From contig CAKUKJ010000006.1 in assembly GCA_934662525.1 (NCBI GenBank), positions 1 through 20,482 of the forward strand: a stretch of 20,482 bases of DNA, in the 5' to 3' direction. Below are positions 12,816 to 20,482 of this stretch, in pieces. Numbering within the stretch: the first letter of the stretch is position 1; the number at the start of each line of letters is the position of its first letter. The notes beneath the pieces are model-generated. The model made no database searches. It had not been told where the DNA came from and saw nothing but the letters and a program-made list of their open reading frames with translations. The stretch comes from an uncultured Coriobacteriales bacterium (GTDB taxonomy: Bacteria > Actinomycetota > Coriobacteriia > Coriobacteriales > UMGS124). A program made the translations under genes and the position numbers.

Positions 12816-14107
12816 GCGGCGACCTCCTCCCGCGTGAGCGATCCCGTGCGCAGCCCCTCCATCACGAACGGCACCTCGTCGACGACCTCCCACGCATCGG
12901 CGACGTCGTCATAGCGCACGCACTCGCGCAGCAGGACGCGGCCGTCGTCGGAGACGCCCACGCATGTGAGCCCCCCGACCCTGCGCGCCCCGCCCGGCCG
13001 CCGGTGCGTCATGACGATAAGGTCGAGCGCCGTGGCAACCTGGCCCTCGAGGATGTCTGCGGGCAGGTCGATGCCGAATCGGGCCATCATCACGAGGCGC
13101 AGCACGGCCTCGCGCGCCGACCCCGCGTGCAAGGTGGTGAGTGAGCCGTCGTGACCGGTGTTCATGGCCTGGAGCATGTCGACGGCCTCCCCACCGCGCA
13201 CCTCGCCCACGACGATGCGGTCGGGGCGCATGCGCAACGCGTTGATCACAAGGGTTCGGATGGTGACCTCGCCCGTGCCCTCGATGGACGCCTCGCGCGC
13301 CTCGAGGCGGGCGACGTGCGCGGTGGGGGCAAACTTGAGCTCGGCCGAGTCCTCGATGGTCACGATGCGCTCGCCCGGGTCTATCTGGCGCGAAAGCGCG
13401 TTGAGCAGGGTCGTCTTGCCCGAGCCCGTGCCCCCGACGACGGCGATGTCCTGCCTAGTGCGCACGGCGGCGCCCAACAGCCCCGCATACCAGGCGGGAA
13501 GCGACCCCACGCCCACCATTTCCTCGAGCGTGACGATGGACGCCATGAACTTGCGGATGGTGAGCAGGGGCCCGTCAACCGCGACCGGCGGTATGACGGC
13601 GTTGACGCGGAAACCGTTCTTGAGGCGCGCGTTCACGATGGGGCTCTGCTCGTCGAGCCTGCGGCCGAGCGGGGCTATGATGCGGTCGATGGCGGCGCGG
13701 ATCTGCTCCTCGGTGTCGAAGACGCGCTCGGCCTTGTGCAGCGTGCCCGCCCGCTCGAAATAGAGCGACCCGGTGCCGTTCACCATGACCTCGCTGACCG
13801 TCTCGTCGTCCATGAATGACTCAAGCGGGCCCAGGCCGACGATGTCGTCGCAGGTCTCGCGCGCAAGCGACGCCCGCTCGGAGGCCCCCAGCGACTCGAA
13901 GCCTCCCTCGTTCATGACCGACGACAAGGCGATCGTGAGCTCGGTGCGCGCCTTCTGCACGTCGTCGCCCCCAGCTATGCGCGCGAGCTCGTGGTATCCC
14001 AGGCGACGGACGAGGCCTTCCTTGAGCTGGGACCGCAGCCGGCGCATATGCTGCGTCGAGGTGGCCCGCGCATCCTCGTTTTGCCTGACACGCTCTAAAA
14101 CGGACAT
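12800..14107 (-). CDS. tadA: TadA/CpaF secretion ATPase
   Basis: This cytoplasmic hexameric ATPase (435 residues, usual size) powers pilin assembly. An N-terminal domain (about 50-190) contains the GLGPLE, EVMVNG and RRLDE-SPIVNARLKNGFRVNAVIPP segments. The catalytic domain has Walker A GGTGSGKT (225-232), Asp box TIEDSAEL (250-257), Walker B RIVVGEVRG (297-305) and His box GHDGSLTTLHA (318-328), all intact. ATG 14107 is preceded by GGAGG at seven bases and overlaps the 3' end of tadZ by 13 bases. Confidence 0.95.
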   Translation of the reverse strand: MSVLERVRQNEDARATSTQHMRRLRSQLKEGLVRRLGYHELARIAGGDDVQKARTELTIALSSVMNEGGFESLGASERASLARETCDDIVGLGPLESFMDDETVSEVMVNGTGSLYFERAGTLHKAERVFDTEEQIRAAIDRIIAPLGRRLDEQSPIVNARLKNGFRVNAVIPPVAVDGPLLTIRKFMASIVTLEEMVGVGSLPAWYAGLLGAAVRTRQDIAVVGGTGSGKTTLLNALSRQIDPGERIVTIEDSAELKFAPTAHVARLEAREASIEGTGEVTIRTLVINALRMRPDRIVVGEVRGGEAVDMLQAMNTGHDGSLTTLHAGSAREAVLRLVMMARFGIDLPADILEGQVATALDLIVMTHRRPGGARRVGGLTCVGVSDDGRVLLRECVRYDDVADAWEVVDEVPFVMEGLRTGSLTREEVAAWRPS

Positions 14108-15693
14108 GGCACATCCTCCATCTGCCCGGGCTTTGCCTTGCGTTTGCGGCCCCTGCCGGGCGAGGCCTTCGGGGCTGCGGGCGACCTCGGCACCCAGGCA
14201 TCGCCGTCAAACCCCTGGATGCCCAACGCGCAGCACACATGCGCCATAAGCTCCTCAACCGAGGTGGCGAACTTGTTTTGGATGCCGAAGAGGTCGGCCG
14301 CATGGCCTATGGAAAGCATCTGCGTCACCTCCGCGCCCCCGTCGAGCACGCGCACGACCTGGGGCGCCTGGGTCTCGAAGCTCACGCGTTGGAGAAACCC
14401 CTCGTCGCGGTGGCGCGGGTCGCAGCGGTTCATGACCGTGACGAGCTTTGTGCGCGGGATGCCCAGACGCGCGCACAAAGCCTGCTGGGCGCCCAGCGAC
14501 TCGAGCGAGAGCGCGCCCTGGTCGGCGACGAACAGGCAGCGGTCGGCCAGCTCGATTGCCTGGGCCACCGTCTCGTTCACGCCCGCCGGGAGGTCCACCA
14601 GGGCCACATCGCACCCTGCGCGGGCCGCGCGCACAAGCTGGCCGGCGGCGCCGAAGAGCAGCTCGGCCTGCTCGGGCATACGGCAGAACTCATAGGCCGC
14701 CAACCCGCGACAGGGCGTGCAACGGCAGCGCGCAAGCGTACGGGCGTCGACCGACAGCGCCTTGCCGGGACAGGCGACATCGATAAGGCCGTCGGTCTCG
14801 CCGCTTCCCAGATACCCCAAGCACGTGCCGAACTGAAAGTCGAGGTCGACGAGGGCGACGTTGAGCCCGCGTCGGGCCAGGGCAAGGGCCGACACGACTG
14901 CGAGGGCGCTTTTGCCGACGCCCCCGCGCGCCGAGGCGAAGCACACGGTGGGAACAGGCGCGTCCATGCCCGCCACCTGGCACTCGACCTCCTGGGAGAG
15001 ATGCACGACTGGGGCAAGCACGACGGGCTCCTTGATGGAGTCGATGTCCAACGGGGGCGCGCCAGCCTCTTCGCATTCCTGTGAAGGCACACCGCCCTGG
15101 CTGCGAACTTGCCGAGAGGCCGCAGCGGACGGGGAGACGGATTCGGACGGCGCCTCATGCGCGGCGGGAGCCATTGGGCCGTCGGCAGCTTGCGGCCTCG
15201 GGCTGCGGCCGCTCTCCCGGGGCGCCCACCCAGGGCAGGCGGGAGGCGAAGCATGCGTGCCGCCGCATGCCCGTCCCGCCTCCGACGCACATGCGCGCCC
15301 GTCGCCTCCCGCAGCCGCCTTCAGCTCCTCGGCGCGCAAGGCCACAAGCAGGCGCACAAGGCCCCGGGGCTCGACAGCCGCCGTCACCCCGCACGCCGCG
15401 CTTGCCCGCGCATGGCCCGCAGCACCCGCGACGCACAGCACGGTGCGGCCCTCGTGCAGGCGGGCAAGGGCGCAGGCGGCCTCGCACGGGTCCTCCCCCT
15501 CAACGCCGTCGGCAACCAGCACGTTGCATGCGTGGTCGTCCCCGGCGTAGCGCAGGGCCTCCCGCACCTCCTCCGAGCGACTTGCCCACTGGACAGACGT
15601 CGCGCACGCCCCGAGCACCAGCGCCGAGGCGAGGCCCGCAAGCTCCATGGGGCCGCAGCACACAAGCCAGCGAGAGAGACTTTCGGCACCCAT
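14095..15693 (-). CDS. tadZ: TadZ/CpaE-like ATPase of the pilus system
   Basis: The product has 532 residues. Residues 1-125 are Ala-rich and receiver-like in position, as in CpaE/TadZ. Residues 130-215 form a Pro/Ala/Ser linker. Residues 248-490 are a MinD/ParA-type ATPase with deviant Walker A ARGGVGKS (255-262), Walker A' VDLDFQFG (282-289), Walker B-like VALVDLPAG (363-371) and the NRCDPRH segment (422-428). The C-terminus is basic (GRGRKRKAKPG). TadZ proteins localise the pilus machine to a cell site. An unusual cluster, C-x-C-x2-C-x8-C (C323, C325, C328, C337), lies in the ATPase domain. ATG 15693 starts four bases before the end of the cpaB stop region. A longer reading to 15831 is the shadow of cpaB. 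Confidence 0.85.
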   Translation of the reverse strand: MGAESLSRWLVCCGPMELAGLASALVLGACATSVQWASRSEEVREALRYAGDDHACNVLVADGVEGEDPCEAACALARLHEGRTVLCVAGAAGHARASAACGVTAAVEPRGLVRLLVALRAEELKAAAGGDGRACASEAGRACGGTHASPPACPGWAPRESGRSPRPQAADGPMAPAAHEAPSESVSPSAAASRQVRSQGGVPSQECEEAGAPPLDIDSIKEPVVLAPVVHLSQEVECQVAGMDAPVPTVCFASARGGVGKSALAVVSALALARRGLNVALVDLDFQFGTCLGYLGSGETDGLIDVACPGKALSVDARTLARCRCTPCRGLAAYEFCRMPEQAELLFGAAGQLVRAARAGCDVALVDLPAGVNETVAQAIELADRCLFVADQGALSLESLGAQQALCARLGIPRTKLVTVMNRCDPRHRDEGFLQRVSFETQAPQVVRVLDGGAEVTQMLSIGHAADLFGIQNKFATSVEELMAHVCCALGIQGFDGDAWVPRSPAAPKASPGRGRKRKAKPGQMEDVPCPF

Positions 15694-15697
15694 GCGA

Positions 15698-16528
15698 TCA
15701 CTGGGCCTCGGCCGCGACGGTCGCCGCATCCAAGGCGCCGTCTGCCTGCATGGTGTCGGAGGGATCCTGTTCGCCCGACCCGGCGCCGTCTGCCTGGCCT
15801 GCCGTCTGGGCGGCGTCCTCAGGCGTGCCATATGCCTCGGCGAGCCCGTCGGCCACAGCCTGCTCGGCGCGGCTCACGCCGTCGGCGCCGCGCGCTCCCA
15901 GCTCCTCCTCGGAAGGCAGCGTGAGATAGACCTTCTGCACCGCGCACGCCGCCACAAGCGACTCGACCTGCTCGGGCTTGACTGCCAAGATGGCCCAGGC
16001 CAAGCTCCCCAAACCAGAGGAGACGTTGGTCTTGAGCACCTGCACGGCCTGCGCCACCGGACGGGCCGAGCCGTCGCCCACCACGTAGACGTCGACGAGC
16101 GACCCTGCAGCCAACGCCCCTCCCACGGCGGCGTCGCTCGTGCAGGGCACCGAAAGCGCCACGAGACCATCGGGCACAGACAGCGGCTCGGAAGACGACT
16201 CGACCAGGACGGAGGCGAGCGGGGTGTTCTGGGCGATGGCGCACGCGGCGGTCTTGCCGATGACTTCGTCGGGATCTGCCAAAGCCCCCTCGGGCAGAAG
16301 GTCGACAAGCCACTCCAAAACCTCGACGTTGCGCTCGCTGAACGTCTCGCCCGCCGCGATGGGCCGCGAGGCCACGCACACCTCGGCGGTCTCCCCACCG
16401 TAGCGCTCCAAGGCGCGCTCTCGCTCTCCAGACGCCTGGCCGCGCACGCTGAGGGCATACGCCATCATGCCTGCAGCGGCCAGCACGGCGCACACGGCCG
16501 CTAGAATCACGCGCGTCTTGGTCGACAT
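15698..16528 (-). CDS. cpaB: CpaB/RcpC-like pilus assembly protein with SAF domain
   Basis: The 276-residue product has an N-terminal membrane anchor (6-27). A SAF domain at about 47-110 (VASRPIAAGETFSERNVEV...IGKTAACAIAQNTPLASVLV) is typical of CpaB/RcpC, followed by an RcpC-like region (LVALSVPCTSD..VGGALAAGSLVDVYVV, 122-150). The C-terminal tail (about 225-276) is Ala/Gly/Asp-rich. In Gram-negatives RcpC/CpaB works with the secretin; in this probable monoderm it must act at the outer face of the membrane or in the wall. ATG 16528 is preceded by GGGAGGGG at five bases. It is the first gene of the operon. Confidence 0.88.
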   Translation of the reverse strand: MSTKTRVILAAVCAVLAAAGMMAYALSVRGQASGERERALERYGGETAEVCVASRPIAAGETFSERNVEVLEWLVDLLPEGALADPDEVIGKTAACAIAQNTPLASVLVESSSEPLSVPDGLVALSVPCTSDAAVGGALAAGSLVDVYVVGDGSARPVAQAVQVLKTNVSSGLGSLAWAILAVKPEQVESLVAACAVQKVYLTLPSEEELGARGADGVSRAEQAVADGLAEAYGTPEDAAQTAGQADGAGSGEQDPSDTMQADGALDAATVAAEAQ

Positions 16529-16797
16529 ACGGACCCCTCCCCTTTGGCGACGCACGGCACGGCGGCCATGCGCGAAGCTGAACGGACGAGGGGGTGCCTC
16601 ATAGTATGGATGCCGCCGTCATGGAGGCATATGTGAATTGCGTGTATTCGGACGATGGTGTCACAAAAGCATAACAGGCCTGCTAGATAGCGAAATCTGC
16701 GTGCTATGTGACATACCCGTGACGCTTGTTTCGCTCACGGCAAAGGCTCTCCGGCGAATCCTCCCAGAGGCGGGCGCCGGCGGCCCGCACGCCATGC
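16529..16797 (-). promoter_or_regulatory. control region upstream of the tad operon
   Basis: A 269-base gap between rsgA and cpaB with no credible gene. It holds a hairpin after rsgA (16717-16722 pairs with 16735-16740, no T tract), an 11-base palindrome TATGTGACATA (16705-16715), and several TGTGA/TCACA half-sites (16632-16636, 16661-16665, 16707-16711). There are two weak minus-strand -10 candidates, TATGCT (16673-16668) and TACTAT (16606-16601), neither with a convincing -35. The operon promoter is presumably here, but its exact position cannot be fixed. Confidence 0.35.
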
Positions 16798-17994
16798 CTA
16801 CTTCGTGAGCGACGCTTTCGCCGCTGGGTCGAGGCCTCGCCTGTTGCCCAACATCTCGGCCAGGAGCATGCGGTACTCCTCGAGCCTGCCCCCATCGACC
16901 GCGCCCTGCCGCACGCCCTCGCGCACGGCGCAGCCCGGCTCGGAGCCGTGCGTACAGTCTCGGAAGCGGCAGCCCCCCACCAGGGCGTCCACCTCGGGAA
17001 ACGTCTTTGCCAGGCCCTCTTCCTCGTCAAGCAGGGGCAGCGACCTCAACCCGGGGGCGTCCACGAGCACCCCGGCGTCGGGAACCTTCACCATGCGGCG
17101 CGCCACCGTCGTGTGCCTGCCCTGGTCGTCTCGGCCGCGTACCTCTCCCGTCCCGAGCACCTCGGCCCCCACCAAGGCGTTGACGAGCGTCGATTTGCCC
17201 GCACCGCTCTCACCCAAGAGAACCGCGCATCTACCGGGCGCGATAAGGCTGCGGACCTCCTCTAGGCCGCGACCTTCCGGCGCGCTCACGGCAACGACGG
17301 GCACGCCCCGCCCCACGGCGAGCCCCACTTGCCCCACAAGCTCTGCCAGACGCTCCTCCCCGCCCGCCCGGTCGGCCTTTGTGAGCAGCACGCACGGGGC
17401 GATGCCGCCCTGCCGGGCCAGCACGACCGAGCGCACGAGGCGGTCGCACGCCAAGTCGCGTTTGGAGAGGGGCTGTGCCACGAGCATCGATTCGACGTTT
17501 GCCGCAAGCACCTGCCGGGCGCCCCACGTCCCGCCGTCCCAGCGGGAAAGCTCCGTCGCACGGGGCAGCACCGTCTCGATGACGGCCTTGTCGTGGCCCT
17601 GCGGCGTGTCAAGCACCACCCAGTCGCCCACTGCGGCGCGAAAGTCGCGGAACCTGTCTTTTACCAGTGAAATCGCATGCTCGGCACGCAAGGGGCCCTC
17701 GGCAGTCTGCACAAGCGGGTAACCCCTGTCGAGACGGATGACGCGTCCCAGGCGCGGGCCCGCAAGCTCCTCGCCCGCCTCGGCGCGCTGCTCAACGAAC
17801 GCCGCGAACTGCGCCTCGACGCACCCGTCGAGCGCGAAGTCGGCGAAGCAGGGCTCGAAGGCAAGCCCCGCGAGGTCTTGCCCCTCATCCCCCGGGCCTT
17901 CCAGGCCCGGCCTCTCCTTGGCTTCGATGCGCCCGTTGGCGGCAGGCCTGTTCTTCGTCGGGCGACGCGGGGATTTCGCACGCTTGGCGCTCAT
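16798..17994 (-). CDS. rsgA: ribosome small subunit-dependent GTPase A
   Basis: RsgA is a late 30S assembly factor that hydrolyses GTP when bound to the subunit. The 398-residue product has an N-terminal basic, Pro-rich extension (1-45), an OB-fold (about 82-145) and a circularly permuted GTPase domain with G4 TKAD (205-208) before G1 GESGAGKST (261-269) and G3 DAPG (312-315). The zinc finger C342-x4-C347-x-H349-x5-C355 completes the family pattern. ATG 17994 overlaps the upstream stop (ATGA). GGAGAAGG lies about eight bases before. It is the last gene of trkH-membrane protein-rsgA. Confidence 0.95.
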   Translation of the reverse strand: MSAKRAKSPRRPTKNRPAANGRIEAKERPGLEGPGDEGQDLAGLAFEPCFADFALDGCVEAQFAAFVEQRAEAGEELAGPRLGRVIRLDRGYPLVQTAEGPLRAEHAISLVKDRFRDFRAAVGDWVVLDTPQGHDKAVIETVLPRATELSRWDGGTWGARQVLAANVESMLVAQPLSKRDLACDRLVRSVVLARQGGIAPCVLLTKADRAGGEERLAELVGQVGLAVGRGVPVVAVSAPEGRGLEEVRSLIAPGRCAVLLGESGAGKSTLVNALVGAEVLGTGEVRGRDDQGRHTTVARRMVKVPDAGVLVDAPGLRSLPLLDEEEGLAKTFPEVDALVGGCRFRDCTHGSEPGCAVREGVRQGAVDGGRLEEYRMLLAEMLGNRRGLDPAAKASLTK

Positions 17995-18728
17995 GAGCGG
18001 GACCTTCTCCTCTGATAGACGTTGACGGCCGTGAGCACGCAGCCCAGAACGACGAGCGACACGCCCGCCACGACGACATGGGTGTTGACCGGGCCTTCGT
18101 CAATCGGGCCGCCTTCGTCGACGACGCGCACGACATAGGCCGTGACGTCAAGCGTGCCCGTGTTGTTGGCGTCGGCCACGCGATAGATGCCCGTCACGCG
18201 AACAGTGGCACCTTTCACCTGGTAGCTTCCCCAGTTTTTGATTTGCGCCACCTGCTCGTTGGTCATGAGGACCTCGATGGAGCTTGTGTGCGCGCCGCTC
18301 GACTGCACAAGGACCCACTTATGCGAGTCGCTCGACGAGTTGACCGGCTCCCCGACCACCTCGCCGCGGAACGACACGAGCGAGTCGTCCAGAGACGTGT
18401 CGCCCGACTCGAGCTTGGATATGGACACGTAGCTTGCATCGTCCTCCGTAAGGCCCGTGGGCAGGATGCCGCTGCCGCCGCCCAAGGCCGCGTCGTACAC
18501 GGGCATCTGCTCGGCCGGCTGGGCGGCATCGCCCGCAGCCTCCGCCGCATGCCCCACGGAAGGGGCGAGCAGGAACAGCGCAAGGGCCACCAGGTAGAAT
18601 GCCAGCATCATCGCGACGGCATACAGCGCGACGCGGGCGAAGACCTTCGCCGTGTCGAAGAAGCTCTTCCAGGCGCGCCGGCGCTTGTCGAGCCTGGAGC
18701 GCAACTGCCTCATGTCGTTGCCGGCCAT
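17991..18728 (-). CDS. uncharacterised bitopic membrane protein with OB-like extracytoplasmic domain
   Basis: The product has 245 residues, with no named family recognised. A basic cytoplasmic N-terminus (DKRRRAWKSFF) precedes a transmembrane helix (about 32-55). The extracytoplasmic region (about 58-213) contains a beta-rich stretch, SLVSFRGEVVGEP...KWVLVQSS...YQVKGATVRVTGIYR...LDVTAYVVRVVDEG (116-206), whose pattern resembles an OB-fold of the tRNA_anti/BOF type. A second helix (217-238) and a basic tail RRRSRS follow. ATG 18728 has GGAGG at six bases and lies three bases after the trkH stop. Its stop overlaps the rsgA start. Function unknown; a link with potassium transport is only positional. 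Confidence 0.75.
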   Translation of the reverse strand: MAGNDMRQLRSRLDKRRRAWKSFFDTAKVFARVALYAVAMMLAFYLVALALFLLAPSVGHAAEAAGDAAQPAEQMPVYDAALGGGSGILPTGLTEDDASYVSISKLESGDTSLDDSLVSFRGEVVGEPVNSSSDSHKWVLVQSSGAHTSSIEVLMTNEQVAQIKNWGSYQVKGATVRVTGIYRVADANNTGTLDVTAYVVRVVDEGGPIDEGPVNTHVVVAGVSLVVLGCVLTAVNVYQRRRSRS

Positions 18729-18731
18729 GCG

Positions 18732-20339
18732 CTACCTCCTCGGCCCGCGACGAGGGGGCTTGCCCTGCCAGGCGCGCCGGGCGTTCTCGGGCACAAGCGA
18801 GCGCAGGCGCGTGCCCACCGCGCTGTCTTGGAAGCCGCGCACGCACGACACCGCCACGCTGGCAAGGGTGGCGAGCAGCGTCACGAACTCCAGACGGCCC
18901 GCGAGCATCTGGACGAGATAGACGGCCTTGAGGGCAAGCGGCAGGTCGGCCGAGACGACGCCCGCCGAGATGCCGCAGTTGTTGGTGCACGAGACGCTCT
19001 CGAGCATCGCCGAAAGCGGGTCGACGCCAAAGAGCACGCCGGCCATGCCGCCCACCAAGTACGTGAGCATGAACAGCAGGAACACGATCATGGCGTTGCG
19101 CGACAGCTCGCTTGTGAGCGTGCGCTGGCCCAGGTGGTAGTAGCGGATGACCTCGCGGGCGCTCGAGGGCATGAGCACGCGGCGCACCTCGCTCACGAAC
19201 GTCTTGATGGCGACGACGACGCGGATGGCCTTGATGCCGCCGGCCGTGGACGACGTGGCGCCCCCCATGGCCATGCCAAGGATGAAGCAGAAGAGCACCG
19301 CGCGGCTCGCCACGCCCGTGAGCTGGGCGCTCGTGAGGGTGGAGAAGCCCGTGCCCGTGAGCGCCGACACGGCGTTGAACACGCCCTTGTCCAAGAAGGT
19401 GCCCAGGTCTCCGAACGCGTCGTCCTGGGCGAACGACACGGCGAGCAGCGTGAGGACCACGAGGCTCCATGCCAAGATCATGCGCGTCTCGGCATCGCGC
19501 AGCAGCTCGCGGGGCCCTTTCGTGGCCATGCGCAGGTACACTGCGAAGCTGAACGTGCCGGCAAGCATGAGGCAGATGAGCACGGCATAGATGACGGGCT
19601 GGTGGTAGTAGATCGCACCCGAGTCCATCACCGTGATGCCGCCCGTCGTGGCTCCCGCCGTGGCCAGCGAGAAGCCGTGGTAGAGGGCGCGCAGGGGGCT
19701 CATCCCGCACAAAAGCAGGCACAGCAGGCTGCATACCGCCGTGCCGAGCAGGATGAACGCCCCCATGAACAGGATAATGAAGCGAGAGGTGCCGGCCATG
19801 CCCGGCATGAGCTTGTCCTGATGGCCCTCGGCCTCGAAGAGCATGCCGGCGCCGGAGAACTTGGAGATCGTGCCCAGGGCGAGGGCCATGATGACGATGC
19901 CCTGCGCGCCGATGATGAGCATGATCATGCGCCAGACGCCGAACGAGTACGGCAGGTGCGAGAGCCGCTGGATAAGGGACATGCCCGTGCCCGTGTAGCA
20001 GGAGACGGCGTCGAAGAGCGCGTCGAAAGGCGAGGTGTAGAGCCCCTGCACGATGAAGGGGATGGAACTCACCAGGGAGGCCGCGATCCATGCCAGGCCC
20101 GTGACGACGAGGGCCTGCGTGCGAGAGAGCCCGCGCGTCTTGGGGCGCACGAGGCGCATGGCGCTGCCCAGGAAAAACGTCGCCCCGAAGGCAAGCAAGA
20201 AGCTCGTGGCGGGCCTGTACTCGCCGCAGGCAAGCGCCACGAGGAGCGGCACGAGCATGGTGACGCCCACGGCGACCACCAGGGTGCCCAACGTGCTCAC
20301 GATGGCGCGCACGTCATTTATGCGAAGTCTGAGCCACAT
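18732..20339 (-). CDS. trkH: TrkH-family potassium transporter subunit
   Basis: This membrane channel subunit of the Trk/Ktr K+ uptake system normally works with a cytoplasmic TrkA regulator, which is not in this window. The 535-residue product has four pore repeats whose filter segments are visible: CYTGTG (114-119), ATTGG (230-234), LTGTGF (327-332) and TNNCG (452-456). The intramembrane loop GGATSSTAGGIK (359-370) is typical. The C-terminus is basic (PPRRGPRR). Start taken as ATG 20339, with GGAG about 13 bases upstream. TTG 20357 would add six residues without a better ribosome binding site. It is the first gene of a three-gene operon with rsgA. Confidence 0.92.
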   Translation of the reverse strand: MWLRLRINDVRAIVSTLGTLVVAVGVTMLVPLLVALACGEYRPATSFLLAFGATFFLGSAMRLVRPKTRGLSRTQALVVTGLAWIAASLVSSIPFIVQGLYTSPFDALFDAVSCYTGTGMSLIQRLSHLPYSFGVWRMIMLIIGAQGIVIMALALGTISKFSGAGMLFEAEGHQDKLMPGMAGTSRFIILFMGAFILLGTAVCSLLCLLLCGMSPLRALYHGFSLATAGATTGGITVMDSGAIYYHQPVIYAVLICLMLAGTFSFAVYLRMATKGPRELLRDAETRMILAWSLVVLTLLAVSFAQDDAFGDLGTFLDKGVFNAVSALTGTGFSTLTSAQLTGVASRAVLFCFILGMAMGGATSSTAGGIKAIRVVVAIKTFVSEVRRVLMPSSAREVIRYYHLGQRTLTSELSRNAMIVFLLFMLTYLVGGMAGVLFGVDPLSAMLESVSCTNNCGISAGVVSADLPLALKAVYLVQMLAGRLEFVTLLATLASVAVSCVRGFQDSAVGTRLRSLVPENARRAWQGKPPRRGPRR

Positions 20340-20385
20340 GTGTGCCGAGCGCTCCAACGACGACGAAGATACGAGCCCTCATTGT

Positions 20386-20414
20386 AAGATACCCTGCGAC
20401 GCGCAAACGCTCAA
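20386..20414 (-). promoter_or_regulatory. promoter of trkH operon
   Basis: Minus-strand -35 TTGAGC (20414-20409), 17-bp spacer, -10 TATCTT (20391-20386). Predicted start near 20379, leaving a leader of about 40 bases before ATG 20339. It lies in the divergent gap shared with the HAD gene. Confidence 0.6.
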
Positions 20415-20437
20415 ACCCGCATGAAAGGGCTGGATTC

Positions 20438-20482
20438 ATGTATAAGGCGGTATTTTTCGACCTGGACGGAACGCTTCTGCCC
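20438..20482 (+). CDS. HAD-superfamily hydrolase, 5' end only
   Basis: The first 15 codons run off the window: MYKAVFFDLDGTLLP. FDLDGT is motif I of haloacid dehalogenase-type phosphatases, where the first Asp is the nucleophile and the second the acid/base. ATG is preceded by AAAGGG eight bases away. Substrate cannot be inferred from this fragment. It is divergent from trkH. Confidence 0.9.
   Translation, partial: MYKAVFFDLDGTLLP

Noticed and set aside
18078..20387. Very long plus-strand open frame (769 codons) antisense to trkH and its neighbour
   Set aside because: It mirrors the codon periodicity of the real genes, is rich in Arg, His and Ala with no recognisable domain, and trkH motifs on the other strand are unmistakable. 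Stop-free antisense frames are common in GC-rich DNA.

Overview
The window is a GC-rich stretch with tightly packed, mostly minus-strand genes. Several features point to a monoderm actinobacterium, most likely of the class Coriobacteriia: an Ig-like surface protein with a degenerate LPXTG-type sorting signal, a WecA/TagO-type wall-polymer transferase, a Tad/Flp pilus locus without an outer-membrane secretin, and C/G-biased codon third positions. The lineage is an inference from gene content; no 16S gene or other decisive marker is present.

Layout, left to right. (1) Positions 1-1745 hold the 3' part of a cell-wall surface protein gene on the plus strand, without a recognisable 5' end. Positions 1-157 carry a minus-strand coding signature, so both genes look decapitated at a junction near 100-160. 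(2) 1750-2904 is a polyprenyl-phosphate sugar-1-phosphate transferase, four bases after the surface protein gene. (3) 3079-4570, minus strand, is the infC-rpmI-rplT operon with a promoter, a leader containing an intrinsic terminator, a probable AUA start codon for IF3 and a terminal hairpin. (4) 4647-6011, minus, is a diaminopimelate decarboxylase. (5) 6155-6477 holds two convergent tRNA genes, Leu(CAA) and Phe(GAA), each with its own terminator.

(6) 6566-16528, minus, is a long Tad (tight adherence) pilus operon. In transcription order it reads cpaB, tadZ/cpaE, tadA, tadB, tadC, flp pilin 1, a small putative lipoprotein, flp-like pilin 2, tadE, a large TadG-like protein, a second TadE-like pseudopilin and a DUF192 protein. 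Many junctions are 4-base or longer overlaps, so translation is probably coupled. The ATPase TadA and membrane proteins TadB/TadC would drive assembly of the Flp pilin, TadZ would localise the machine, CpaB spans to the outside, and TadE/TadG-like proteins would be minor components. No prepilin peptidase (TadV) is in the window, although at least four products carry a G|Q-x3-E processing motif, so it must be encoded elsewhere.

(7) 16801-20339, minus, is a second operon: trkH (potassium uptake), an uncharacterised two-helix membrane protein and rsgA (ribosome assembly GTPase). (8) At the right edge, 20438-20482 plus, is the first 15 codons of a HAD-family hydrolase, divergent from trkH.

Most interesting points: the AUA-initiated, attenuator-controlled infC; the nested different-frame overlaps and long leaders in the pilin region; the unexplained lipoprotein and DUF192 genes inside the pilus operon; a cysteine cluster in the TadZ-like ATPase; and the odd junction at the left edge.
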